DNA of 64,000 bases from positions 5,832,404 through 5,896,403 of the forward strand of contig NZ_JAINUL010000001.1 of NCBI RefSeq assembly GCF_020639365.1, written 5' to 3'. A program made the translations under genes and the position numbers. Positions 17,952 through 25,243 of this stretch are shown piece by piece. Source of the stretch: Streptomyces flavotricini. Its GTDB lineage: Bacteria > Actinomycetota > Actinomycetes > Streptomycetales > Streptomycetaceae. Each line of letters starts with the position of its first letter. Position 1 is the first letter of the stretch. Under the pieces are notes generated by a model, which was given only the letters and a program-made list of their open reading frames with translations, had not been told where the DNA came from and ran no database searches.

Positions 17952-18019
17952 AGGTACGACCCCACTCGCGTTCACCGGAGCAGGGGGCTTCTCTGAAGCG
18001 GGGACAGCGGGGAGAAGCA

Positions 18020-19165
18020 ATGGCCGTGCCAGGAGATCCACCCGACGGCACCCCCGAGGGCATCGGCGGGGGCGACGAGGAGTTCCGGTCGGACGAGTAC
18101 CGGTCGGTGGTGTTCGACGAGGACTTCGTCCGGGCTGCCCGGCTCCAGGAGTTCTCCGCCCAGGAGCGCATGGGTGAACACGCACGGGCCGTACGCAGCC
18201 GGTCCATGTGGTCCGGCGGCTCCTCCCGGCCCCGGACCAGCACCCCCGGCCGCGGCGCCCGCCAGGGCATGCTGCTCGTGCTGCTCATCGCCGTGGCCTT
18301 CGCCGTGGCCGTCTACATGGGCCTGAGCAACCCGGCACTGCCCCCGGCCATCGGCCGCGCCGAGCCACTGACCAGCACGGTCGTGCCGCTCGCGCCCTCC
18401 ACCGCCGTGCCCGGCGGACGGCCCGTCGACCTGTACGCGAAGAGCCCGGCGGCCGACTACCGCGTCGGGGCGGCCGGGATCAACCTGCCCGGCGCGCGCC
18501 GCACCCACCACTTCACCGAGGGGCAGGTCGTCACCGCGCTGTCCATCGCCAAGGACTACCTGGTGCAGTCCTCGCTGGACCCCGACGTGCTGGCCGGGGC
18601 CGCCACCCGGCCCGTGCGGGTCCTGCTCGACCCCGACCAGACGGACCAGTTCGACCGCAGCATGACCACGCCCTCCGGAGACGGGCGGCACGCCGTCACC
18701 GGCTGGCTGGTCCGCTTCGACCCGGGCACGGCCGTCGTGGCCGACACCCGGGTCCGGGTCAGCGGCACCCTCGCCATCGACGAGGTCTCCGCGGACGTCC
18801 TCGAAGTGATCACCGACCACACCTTCGTGTACGCCGTGCGCCCCGCCACCGGATCCCCGGCCGCCGCCGACGGCGCCTCGCTCTTCACCGTCCGGCGGGA
18901 GCTGAAGCTGCGCTTCGACCGGGAGGACCTCACGGCCCGCCGGGCCGAGCTGGTCACCGCCTACGTGATGGCCGGGCCGCAGGACTGCTCCACCGATCCC
19001 GCCGAAGGATTCCGCCCGGTCCTGGCCGGAGCCGGACCGACCACGGTCGGCCCGGCCGCGAGCGACCCGTACGCCAGCGGCACCCCGAGGCGCACCGCCG
19101 GGCTGTGCGGCGTACTGGCGCCGCCCACGCCCGCCGGGGAGGCTCCCGTCAGCCCTGCCCCGTAG
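18020..19165 (+). CDS. Single-pass membrane protein with SVVFDEDFVR motif (copy 2)
   Basis: 381-residue protein. It repeats the upstream protein's motif (SVVFDEDFVRAARLQEFSA at about residues 32-50) in a disordered cytoplasmic N-terminus, then has one membrane helix (about residues 83-103, MLLVLLIAVAFAVAVYMGLS) and a ~270-residue extracytoplasmic domain with no family recognised here. The large outside domain and its position beside an LCP protein and glycosyltransferases suggest an envelope role. Its 3' end overlaps the convergent M48 protease gene by 17 nt. GGGGAG lies upstream of ATG 18020. Confidence 0.85.
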   Translation: MAVPGDPPDGTPEGIGGGDEEFRSDEYRSVVFDEDFVRAARLQEFSAQERMGEHARAVRSRSMWSGGSSRPRTSTPGRGARQGMLLVLLIAVAFAVAVYMGLSNPALPPAIGRAEPLTSTVVPLAPSTAVPGGRPVDLYAKSPAADYRVGAAGINLPGARRTHHFTEGQVVTALSIAKDYLVQSSLDPDVLAGAATRPVRVLLDPDQTDQFDRSMTTPSGDGRHAVTGWLVRFDPGTAVVADTRVRVSGTLAIDEVSADVLEVITDHTFVYAVRPATGSPAAADGASLFTVRRELKLRFDREDLTARRAELVTAYVMAGPQDCSTDPAEGFRPVLAGAGPTTVGPAASDPYASGTPRRTAGLCGVLAPPTPAGEAPVSPAP

Positions 19166-20228
19166 CCCCGCCCTTCGCCCCGCCTGCCGCGCCCGAGCCA
19201 CCGCCGGCCGCGCCCGTGAACTTGTCGCGCAGCTTGCCGCCGACGTCGGCGGCCCCGCCCGCGATGTCCCCGACCAGCTTGAACAGCGGGTCCTTGCTGC
19301 TGCGCACCGATTCCGCGTAGTGCGAGGCCGACTGCCGGAAGGAGTCCGACACCGAGGCGTCCTTGTCCTCCTCGCGCCCCGGGTAGTGGCCGTCCATGAT
19401 CCGCTGGTAGTCCCGGTTCTGGGACCACTTCTTGAGCTCGGCCGCCCGCACGGTCGTGAAGGGATGCGTCCGCGGCAGCACGTTGAGGATCTTCAGCACG
19501 GAGTCGCGCAGATCGCCGCTCGACTCGTACTCCTCGGCCTGGGCCAGGAAGGAGTCCACGTTCATCTCGTGGAGGTGGTTGCCGCCCGCGATCTTCATCA
19601 GGCCGCGCATCGAGGCGTTCACGTCCTGCCCGACCAGCAGGCCGGCCCGGTCGGCCGACAGCTCCGACTTGCGGAACCACTCGCGCAGCGCGGTCACGAG
19701 CGCCATGATCGCCACATTGCCCAGCGGGATCCACGCCACCTTCAGCGCCAGACCCGTCAGGAACAGCAGGATCGTGCGGTACACCGCGTGCCCCGACAGC
19801 GCGTGGCCCACCTCGTGGCCCACGACCGCCCGCATCTCCTCCTCGTCGAGCAGCTCGACCAGGCCCGTCGTCACCACGATGATCGGCTCGTCCAGCCCGA
19901 TGCACATCGCGTTCGGCTTCGGGTCCTGCTGGACGTACATCTGCGGGACCTTCTCCAGGTCCAGGATGTAACAGGCGTCGCGGAGCATCTCGTGCAGGTG
20001 CGGGAACTGGGTCTCGCCCACCCGGACCGACTCCGACAGGAACAGCAGCCGCAGGCTCCGCTCCGGAAGCAGCCCGCTCAGGGCCTTGAACACGGTGTCG
20101 AACCCGCTCAGCTTGCGCAGCGCCACCAGCGCCGAGCGGTCCGCCGGATGCTCGTACGCGCGCGAGGAGATGCCCGGGAACCTCCTGCGGTCCCTTGCCG
20201 GCACCTTCTCGAAACCGGTCTCCGTCAT
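19149..20228 (-). CDS. M48-family metallopeptidase
   Basis: 359-residue peptidase with the zinc motif HEVGH at residues 138-142 inside AVVGHEVGHALSGH, followed by a hydrophobic helix (TILLFLTGLALKVAWIPLGN) and the downstream zinc-ligand region SELSADRAGL. The architecture is that of HtpX-like or COG0501 proteases, probably membrane associated with the catalytic site facing the cytoplasm. ATG 20228 is chosen because GGGGAGGGCG sits just upstream; the frame continues further 5' without an RBS. The C-terminal ~60 residues are Gly/Ala-rich. Confidence 0.88.
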   Translation of the reverse strand: MTETGFEKVPARDRRRFPGISSRAYEHPADRSALVALRKLSGFDTVFKALSGLLPERSLRLLFLSESVRVGETQFPHLHEMLRDACYILDLEKVPQMYVQQDPKPNAMCIGLDEPIIVVTTGLVELLDEEEMRAVVGHEVGHALSGHAVYRTILLFLTGLALKVAWIPLGNVAIMALVTALREWFRKSELSADRAGLLVGQDVNASMRGLMKIAGGNHLHEMNVDSFLAQAEEYESSGDLRDSVLKILNVLPRTHPFTTVRAAELKKWSQNRDYQRIMDGHYPGREEDKDASVSDSFRQSASHYAESVRSSKDPLFKLVGDIAGGAADVGGKLRDKFTGAAGGGSGAAGGAKGGATGQG

Positions 20229-20369
20229 AACGCCCTCCCCCTTGATCGGCCTGTGCGCTCCTGCGTCTATCCTCTCCAACGCCTGAGTCGGCGTGAGCGT
20301 GCCCCAGGCCCCCGCATACGATGTGAGCGAAGTCTCCGCCCGCTCCCCGACTCGATAGGTATCTGCCTG
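20229..20369. other. Divergent promoter region, M48 protease / 55-aa protein
   Basis: 141 nt between divergent starts. TAGGTA (20355-20360), 9 nt before the rightward ATG 20370, is a plausible -10 for a near-leaderless mRNA. No operator-like repeat is seen. Confidence 0.4.
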
Positions 20370-20537
20370 ATGAGCCTCTCCTCCACCGCCCACAACCTGG
20401 TCGTTCTCGCGTCGGAGGGCGCCGAGCAGCACGGCGGCAACCACGACAGCCTGAACCCGTACCTGACCGGCGGCGGCGCGCTGTTCATCCTGCTCCTGAT
20501 GCTCTGGGTGACCACGCGCCTGAACCGCGACCGCTGA
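20370..20537 (+). CDS. Small single-pass membrane protein (55 aa)
   Basis: 55-residue protein with a polar N-terminus, one membrane helix (GGGALFILLLMLWVTT) and a short basic end RLNRDR, which fits an N-out/C-in topology. It is visible as an ATG-initiated ORF in the 3' part of a longer open frame, with a -10-like TAGGTA just upstream. It lies next to the M48 protease and nadD. The function is unknown. Composition is typical of small resident membrane proteins rather than chance frames. Confidence 0.72.
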   Translation: MSLSSTAHNLVVLASEGAEQHGGNHDSLNPYLTGGGALFILLLMLWVTTRLNRDR

Positions 20538-20605
20538 ACCGGCCGTCGCGCACGCGCGCGATCGCGGGTCCGCGCCGCTCCGCCGGGCCAGTAGGCTCTG
20601 CGCTC

Positions 20606-21223
20606 ATGGGAGAGCAGGAGATGCCTACCGGCCCGGTCAAGCGCCGGCTCGGCGTGATGGGCGGGACATTCGACCCGATCCACCACGGACACCTGGTGGC
20701 CGCCAGTGAAGTGGCCGCCCTGTTCCACCTCGACGAGGTGGTGTTCGTACCGACCGGCCAGCCGTGGCAGAAGTCGCAGCGCGCCGTGTCCCCCGCCGAG
20801 GACCGCTATCTGATGACGGTTATCGCGACGGCCTCGAACCCCCAGTTCTCGGTGAGCCGCATCGACATCGACCGCGGCGGGCCGACGTACACCATCGACA
20901 CCCTGCGTGATCTGAGCGCCCTCAACGAAGACGCCGACCTCTTCTTCATCACCGGTGCCGACGCCCTCGCCCAGATCCTGACCTGGCGCAACGCCGACGA
21001 GCTCTTCTCGCTCGCCCACTTCATCGGCGTCACCCGGCCGGGCCACGTGCTCACCGACGACGGGCTCCCCGAGGACGGCGTCTCCCTGGTGCAGGTGCCC
21101 GCGCTGGCGATTTCGTCCACGGACTGCCGCACCAGGGTCGCCCAGGGCGATCCTGTCTGGTACTTGGTGCCCGACGGTGTGGTGCGCTACATCGACAAGC
21201 GTGAGCTGTACCGGGGAGCCTGA
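20606..21223 (+). CDS. nadD: Nicotinate-nucleotide adenylyltransferase
   Basis: 205-residue enzyme joining ATP to nicotinate mononucleotide in NAD synthesis. It has the nucleotidyltransferase motif GGTFDPIHHGHL (the HxGH signature) near residue 20 and the C-terminal SSTDCR segment (ISSTxxR-like). TAGGCT (20592-20597) ends 8 nt before ATG 20606, supporting that start as leaderless; ATG 20621 is an internal alternative. The order nadD, LCP gene, rsfS, phosphatase is compact and probably an operon. Confidence 0.95.
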   Translation: MGEQEMPTGPVKRRLGVMGGTFDPIHHGHLVAASEVAALFHLDEVVFVPTGQPWQKSQRAVSPAEDRYLMTVIATASNPQFSVSRIDIDRGGPTYTIDTLRDLSALNEDADLFFITGADALAQILTWRNADELFSLAHFIGVTRPGHVLTDDGLPEDGVSLVQVPALAISSTDCRTRVAQGDPVWYLVPDGVVRYIDKRELYRGA

Positions 21224-21247
21224 GCTTCCGGAGAGAGGGGCCCCGCG

Positions 21248-22960
21248 GTGAACGACCGACAGGATCCGTACGACCCGTATGCCGCCCAGGAGCAGCAGCT
21301 CATCGGCTACGACCCGTACGGGCGGCCGGTGTACGGCCAGGTGCCCGCGCAGCCCGCCCCCGGGCAGCAGTACGACCAGCAGTACGACCAGCAGTACGAC
21401 CAGCAGTACGAGCAGCAGCAGTACGGCTACGACCCCCAGGGCTACGCCCGGCAGCCGCAGCAGGCGTACTACCAGCAGCAGCCGCAGCAGTCGGCCGCCC
21501 CCGAGTACGGGCAGCAGGAGTACCCGCAGGCCCCCGGCCACGGGTACGACACGCAGCAGACCCCGCAGTGGATCCCGCAGCAGGCCGCCCCCGAGCCCCC
21601 GGCTCCCGCCCCGGCTCCCGCCCCCGCGGCCGAGCCGGAGCCGCCGCGCCCCGACCGCGTCCCCGAACCGCGCCGGTCCGAGGGCGGGCCGTCCGACCCG
21701 GACTACCGCACCGAGCAGTTCGCCTTCATCGACCAGCCGGACGAGGACTCCGAGGACGTCATCGACTGGCTCAAGTTCACCGAGAGCCGGACCGAGCGCC
21801 GCGAGGAGGCCCGCCGCCGCGGCCGCAACCGGGTCGTCGCCCTGATCGTCGTCCTCGCCCTCTTCGTCGTCGCGGGCGTCGGCTACCTCTGGTACGCGGG
21901 CAAGCTGCCGTTCCTCGACGGCCCCGGCCAGAAGAAGGGCGCGGCGGCCGCCGCCGGACCGCAGAAGCGCGACATGATCGTCGTCCACCTGCACAACACC
22001 AAGAAGGGCGGCACCACCACGGCGCTGCTCGTCGACAACGTCACCACCGGGAAGGGCGCCACCGTCCTGCTGCCGAACACGCTGGGCGTCGCGAAGGACG
22101 ACGGCACCGGCACGGCCCTCGGCAAGGCGGTCGAAGAGGGAGGCGTGGGCGTCAAGGACTCCCTCGACTCGGTGCTCGGCACCCACATCGGCGGCACCTG
22201 GCGTCTGGACACCCCCTTCCTGGAGAACCTGGTCGAGCTGGTCGGCGGCATCGACACCGACACCGACGTCGCGGTCCCGGCCGACGACGCCGCCAAGATC
22301 CCGGCCGTGGGGCAGGGGCCGAAGCAGCACCTCAGCGGTGCGATGGCCGTCGCGTACGCCACGTACCGCGGCCAGGGCGAGCCGGAGGCCAAGCAGTTGG
22401 ACCGGCTCGGCAAGGTGCTCTACGGAGTGCTGCGCAAGGTCCCCGGAGACGCGAAGTCGGCGACCGTCACCGTCGAGAGCATGGGCCAGATCCTCGACCC
22501 CTCCCTGAACGCCCAGGCCCTCGGCGCCCTGCTGGCCAGGCTCGGCGAGCACGCCAAGGAGGGCGCGTACCGCACGGACGTCCTCGCGGTGAAGCCCGAC
22601 GGCACGCTCACCGACGACGCCAACAAGAACGTCGTCAAGGAGGTGCTCGGCGGCAGCTTCAGTGCGGCCCAGGCCGGCACCGCACCGCGCGTCGGCCTCA
22701 AGGACGCCACCGGCGACGAGAAGACGCAGGTCGCGGCGAAGGCGGCGCTGCTGAACGGCGGCTACACCTTCGTGGACGGCGGCAAGGCCGACAAGACCCA
22801 GCCCGCCACGCAGATCACGTACCAGGACGACGCGCAGCGGGCCAAGGCGGTCGACGTGGCCAAGACGCTGGGTCTGGCGGAGACCGCGGTGAAGAAGGGC
22901 GAGAACACCGTGAACGCCGACATCGTGGTGACCCTGGGCAAGGACTACAAACCGTCCTGA
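21248..22960 (+). CDS. LCP-family (LytR-CpsA-Psr) protein with LytR_C domain
   Basis: 570 residues. Residues 1 to about 150 are disordered and rich in Gln, Tyr, Pro and Ala (four YDQQ-type repeats). One membrane helix lies at about residues 196-216 (VVALIVVLALFVVAGVGYLWY). An extracytoplasmic LCP domain follows, then a C-terminal LytR_C-like domain (from about VGLKDATG). LCP proteins transfer lipid-linked wall glycopolymers to peptidoglycan. By gene order after nadD it matches the S. coelicolor protein reported as polydiglycosylphosphate transferase (SCO2578/PdtA, from memory). The usual LCP Arg/Asp positions look degenerate here (HNTKKGG and YATYRGQGEPEAK). GTG 21248 follows GAGAGAGGGG. Confidence 0.85.
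   Translation: MNDRQDPYDPYAAQEQQLIGYDPYGRPVYGQVPAQPAPGQQYDQQYDQQYDQQYEQQQYGYDPQGYARQPQQAYYQQQPQQSAAPEYGQQEYPQAPGHGYDTQQTPQWIPQQAAPEPPAPAPAPAPAAEPEPPRPDRVPEPRRSEGGPSDPDYRTEQFAFIDQPDEDSEDVIDWLKFTESRTERREEARRRGRNRVVALIVVLALFVVAGVGYLWYAGKLPFLDGPGQKKGAAAAAGPQKRDMIVVHLHNTKKGGTTTALLVDNVTTGKGATVLLPNTLGVAKDDGTGTALGKAVEEGGVGVKDSLDSVLGTHIGGTWRLDTPFLENLVELVGGIDTDTDVAVPADDAAKIPAVGQGPKQHLSGAMAVAYATYRGQGEPEAKQLDRLGKVLYGVLRKVPGDAKSATVTVESMGQILDPSLNAQALGALLARLGEHAKEGAYRTDVLAVKPDGTLTDDANKNVVKEVLGGSFSAAQAGTAPRVGLKDATGDEKTQVAAKAALLNGGYTFVDGGKADKTQPATQITYQDDAQRAKAVDVAKTLGLAETAVKKGENTVNADIVVTLGKDYKPS
21365..21412 (+). repeat. 12-bp in-frame coding repeat, 4 copies
   Basis: CAGCAGTACGAC repeated four times (the last copy ends GAG) within the LCP gene's N-terminal low-complexity region, encoding QQYD units. 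Copy number could vary between strains without frameshift. Confidence 0.85.
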
Positions 22961-23090
22961 CCAGGCCTTGGACCGGGCCTGACCAGGCCCTCGGGCGATG
23001 CCCCGGCCGCGCGGGACGCTGCGCGCGGGCGGGGTCGGCGGTACATGAGACCCTTGTATGGATCTGCCCGCCAACCCGAAAGCATGGCCA

Positions 23091-23537
23091 GTGACCGCCA
23101 CGGACCGCTCCATCGAGCTCATCACCGCCGCCGCCCAGGCCGCGGCCGACCGGCTCGCGCACGACATCATCGCGTACGACGTCAGCGACGTGCTGTCGAT
23201 CACCGACGCCTTCCTGCTCGCCTCGGCGCCCAACGACCGCCAGGTCAAGTCGATCGTCGACGAGATCGAGGAGCGCCTGCTCAAGGAGCTCGGCGCCAAG
23301 CCGGTGCGCCGCGAGGGCGACCGCGACGCCCGCTGGATCCTGCTCGACTACATCGACATCGTCGTCCACGTGCAGCACAGCGAGGAGCGGGTCTTCTACG
23401 CGCTGGAGCGCCTGTGGAAGGACTGCCCCGAGATCGAGCTGCCCGAGGACGCCAAGCTCACCAAGGGCAAGGCGGAGGAGCACGCCAAGCTGCGCGAGGC
23501 GGCGGGCGACGAGGACCTGGACGGTGATCTGTTCTGA
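23091..23537 (+). CDS. rsfS: Ribosomal silencing factor RsfS
   Basis: 148-residue RsfS/Iojap protein, which binds L14 on the 50S subunit and blocks subunit joining when nutrients are scarce. Conserved segments: AYDVSDVLSITDAFLLAS, SIVDEIEERL, WILLDYIDIVVHV and FYALERLWKD. GTG 23091 starts the family-conserved region. An in-frame ATG at 23058 has a -10-like TACATG just upstream (23042-23047) and is an alternative that would add 11 residues. A short acidic tail follows the fold. Its stop codon overlaps the start of the next gene. Confidence 0.93.
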   Translation: MTATDRSIELITAAAQAAADRLAHDIIAYDVSDVLSITDAFLLASAPNDRQVKSIVDEIEERLLKELGAKPVRREGDRDARWILLDYIDIVVHVQHSEERVFYALERLWKDCPEIELPEDAKLTKGKAEEHAKLREAAGDEDLDGDLF

Positions 23538-24190
23538 GCGCGACCCCCACCCGCACGACGGGCCGGAAGATCGTTCTCTGGCGGCACGGCCAGACCTCGT
23601 GGAACCTGGAGCGCCGCTTCCAGGGCTCCACGAACATCGAGCTGACCGAGACGGGTGTGGCGCAGGCGCGCCGCGCCGCCCGGCTGCTCGCCTCCCTGAA
23701 GCCGGCCGCCATCCTGGCCTCGGACCTGCGGCGGGCCTCCGCCACGGCCGCCGAGCTGGCCGCCGTCACGGGCCTGCCCGTGACGCACGACGCCGCGCTG
23801 CGCGAGACGTACGCCGGTGAGTGGCAGGGCCTCACGCACGAAGAGATCATCGAGAAGTACGGCGAGCAGTACGCGGCGTGGAAGCGCGGCGAGCCCGTCC
23901 GCCGCGGCGGCGGCGAGCTGGAGACCGAGGTCGCCGACCGGGCGGCGCCGGTGGTGCTCGAGCACGCCGACCGGCTGCCGGACGGCGGCACGCTCGTCGT
24001 GGTCAGCCACGGCGGCACCATCCGTACGACGATCGGCCGGCTGCTGGGCCTGAACGCGTACGACTGGGAGGGCCTGGGCGGGCTCTCCAACTGCTGCTGG
24101 TCCGTCCTCGGCGAGGGCGCGCGCGGCTGGCGTCTGATGGAGCACAACGCCGGCACGCTGCCGGAACCGGTGCTCGGCGACGACGACTGA
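23534..24190 (+). CDS. Histidine phosphatase family protein (CTG start)
   Basis: 218-residue phosphoglycerate-mutase-like phosphatase. The catalytic RHG is in LWRHGQTSWN near residue 17, and the second His lies in VVSHGGTIRT. The frame has a stop at 23525-23527 and no ATG, GTG or TTG before the RHG motif, so translation most likely starts at CTG 23534, which overlaps the rsfS stop (CTGA). A later ATG at 23657 would remove the catalytic His and is rejected. Members act on phosphosugars or other phosphoesters; the substrate is unknown. Coupled to rsfS. Confidence 0.85.
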   Translation: MSATPTRTTGRKIVLWRHGQTSWNLERRFQGSTNIELTETGVAQARRAARLLASLKPAAILASDLRRASATAAELAAVTGLPVTHDAALRETYAGEWQGLTHEEIIEKYGEQYAAWKRGEPVRRGGGELETEVADRAAPVVLEHADRLPDGGTLVVVSHGGTIRTTIGRLLGLNAYDWEGLGGLSNCCWSVLGEGARGWRLMEHNAGTLPEPVLGDDD

Positions 24191-24218
24191 GCCCGCCTGA
24201 GGGCGGCTCCCACCCGGA

Positions 24219-24249
24219 TTTCACTTTCCGGCTGGTCACAGGCTAGAGT
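24219..24249 (+). promoter_or_regulatory. Possible promoter of first tRNA-Ala
   Basis: TTTCAC (24219-24224) and TAGAGT (24244-24249) with a 19-nt spacer, about 54 nt before the tRNA. The spacing is long, so the -35 assignment is uncertain. Confidence 0.35.
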
Positions 24250-24302
24250 TCTTCTTGTTCGCAGCGCGGAACACCGGAAACGGGGGGAGCGCGGCGGAGA
24301 GC

Positions 24303-24375
24303 GGGGCTATAGCTCAGTTGGTAGAGCGCCTGCATGGCATGCAGGAGGTCAGGAGTTCAATTCTCCTTAGCTCCA
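24303..24375 (+). tRNA. tRNA-Ala (anticodon GGC), copy 1
   Basis: 73-nt cloverleaf: acceptor GGGGCTA/TAGCTCC, D arm GCTC/GAGC, anticodon arm CCTGC/GCAGG with loop ATGGCAT (anticodon GGC), T arm AGGAG/CTCCT with loop TTCAATT, discriminator A. The 3' CCA is not encoded (the next bases are CA). Identical to the copy at 24923. Confidence 0.97.
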
Positions 24376-24380
24376 CAATC

Positions 24381-24412
24381 AGGATCCCGTCCCCAACAGG
24401 GGGCGGGATCCT
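24381..24412 (+). terminator. Terminator of first tRNA-Ala
   Basis: Hairpin with left arm AGGATCCCGTCCCC and right arm GGGGGCGGGATCCT around an AACA loop, starting 5 nt after the tRNA and followed by TTCCGTTTGTT. Confidence 0.8.
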
Positions 24413-24519
24413 TCCGTTTGTTCCTTCGGTGCCTGCTGACCTGCCCCGTACCCGCGTGGCAGAATCGGGACCGCCGGAGGGGGAGTCGACGGCCCGACGT
24501 GGGAGGGAGTCGCTGACGG

Positions 24520-24753
24520 ATGGGTGCACACCGGCGGCGGTGCGACTGGTGCAACAACGGCACGCCGATCGTGCGGGACATGGACCCGGTCAACCCCGAC
24601 TACCAGTACTGGTGCGAGGAATGTGCGCGGGCGCTGATCATAAAAGGCGACCCGATCGAGACGTACCGCGAGCTGGAGGGGGAGCCGATCTACGGCCGAC
24701 TGCTCGACGAGCACTGCACGCTCAAGCGGTTCTACCAGTTCGCGAGAGCGTAG
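24520..24753 (+). CDS. Small zinc-ribbon-like hypothetical protein
   Basis: 77-residue protein with two CxxC pairs, CDWC at about residues 8-11 and CEEC at about 32-35, which could bind one zinc ion. The remaining C-terminal half is acidic (DPIETYRELEGEP). ATG 24520 has GGGAGGGAG upstream. It is isolated between two identical tRNA-Ala genes, each with its own terminator. No specific function can be assigned; a role in protein or nucleic-acid binding is possible. Confidence 0.72.
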   Translation: MGAHRRRCDWCNNGTPIVRDMDPVNPDYQYWCEECARALIIKGDPIETYRELEGEPIYGRLLDEHCTLKRFYQFARA

Positions 24754-24830
24754 CGACCGGCTCCGGGGTGCGGAGCCGCCGCGCGCACATGGGATGAAAC
24801 GGGCAAAGTCGAGCGCCCGGAAACCGATTT

Positions 24831-24858
24831 TTGGACCTGGGCCATGACCGTGTAATGT
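24831..24858 (+). promoter_or_regulatory. Promoter of second tRNA-Ala
   Basis: TTGGAC (24831-24836), a 16-nt spacer, and TAATGT (24853-24858) preceded by TG. Good housekeeping-type promoter 64 nt before the tRNA. Confidence 0.6.
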
Positions 24859-24922
24859 TCTCGATGTCGCCAGGGGGAACCGGCAAGGGAAACCGAGCAG
24901 GGGCCCGGCGGCAGAGAAACAA

Positions 24923-24995
24923 GGGGCTATAGCTCAGTTGGTAGAGCGCCTGCATGGCATGCAGGAGGTCAGGAGTTCAATTCTCCTTAGCTCCA
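24923..24995 (+). tRNA. tRNA-Ala (anticodon GGC), copy 2
   Basis: Same 73-nt sequence and cloverleaf as the copy at 24303. It reads alanine GCC, and possibly GCT by wobble; GCC is the dominant Ala codon in this GC-rich DNA. It has its own promoter and terminator. Confidence 0.97.
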
Positions 24996-25002
24996 CAGTG
25001 AA

Positions 25003-25035
25003 GAAGCGGGCCACCCGATCCGGGTGGCCCGCTTC
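25003..25035 (+). terminator. Terminator of second tRNA-Ala
   Basis: Perfect 15-bp stem (25003-25017 with 25021-25035, loop ATC), left arm GAAGCGGGCCACCCG, followed by TCGTT. Confidence 0.85.
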
Positions 25036-25089
25036 TCGTTGTGCGGAACGGTCGAGCGGCCGCCGGACCCGCTGCGGTACCCTGGCGCC

Positions 25090-25128
25090 ATGCGTGCCGT
25101 ACGCCTTCTGCTTACCGAGCCGCGCTGA
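25090..25128 (+). CDS. leuS leader peptide, 12 aa
   Basis: ATG-initiated short ORF MRAVRLLLTEPR with three consecutive Leu codons (CTT CTG CTT, 25105-25113). CTT is rare in this genome, so its use twice in three codons looks selected. It lies 116 nt before leuS and is followed by mutually exclusive hairpins and a T-tailed terminator. This fits ribosome-mediated attenuation in which Leu-tRNA shortage stalls the ribosome on the Leu codons. The ORF is too short for automatic callers. Confidence 0.7.
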   Translation: MRAVRLLLTEPR

Positions 25129-25193
25129 TCAGTGCCGACCCTCCGAGACGGTCGGCATCGGCGCGGCGTCCCCTCCTGTGCGAGGGGTTTTTT
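25119..25193 (+). promoter_or_regulatory. leuS attenuator with intrinsic terminator
   Basis: A large hairpin pairs GCCGCGC (25119-25125) with GCGCGGC (25161-25167), with inner TGCCGACC/GGTCGGCA (25133-25140/25150-25157). Immediately after it comes CCCCTC (25170-25175), loop CTGTGC, GAGGGG (25182-25187) and six T (25188-25193), a textbook intrinsic terminator that is rare in Streptomyces. CCCTC at 25139-25143 could alternatively pair with GAGGG of the terminator. The left arm overlaps the end of the leader peptide ORF. Confidence 0.7.
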
Positions 25194-25243
25194 CGTTTGG
25201 GCAGGCAGAGACGGCAGAGACGATCGATGGAGCTTCAGGAATC

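Noticed and set aside
22957..23000. Direct repeat CTGACCAGGCC after the LCP gene
   Set aside because: Two copies of an 11-mer about 20 bp apart; too short to interpret beyond possible terminator remnants.
20267..23299. 1010-residue minus-strand open frame across nadD and the LCP gene
   Set aside because: Antisense shadow of real genes, no RBS and no recognisable domain.
24303..24995. Possible integrative element between identical tRNA-Ala copies
   Set aside because: The interval holds only one small gene with normal composition, no integrase, and both tRNA genes are complete with own promoters and terminators.
25090..25193. T-box riboswitch upstream of leuS
   Set aside because: No T-box consensus bulge or specifier stem could be found; the short Leu-rich ORF and alternative hairpins fit attenuation better.
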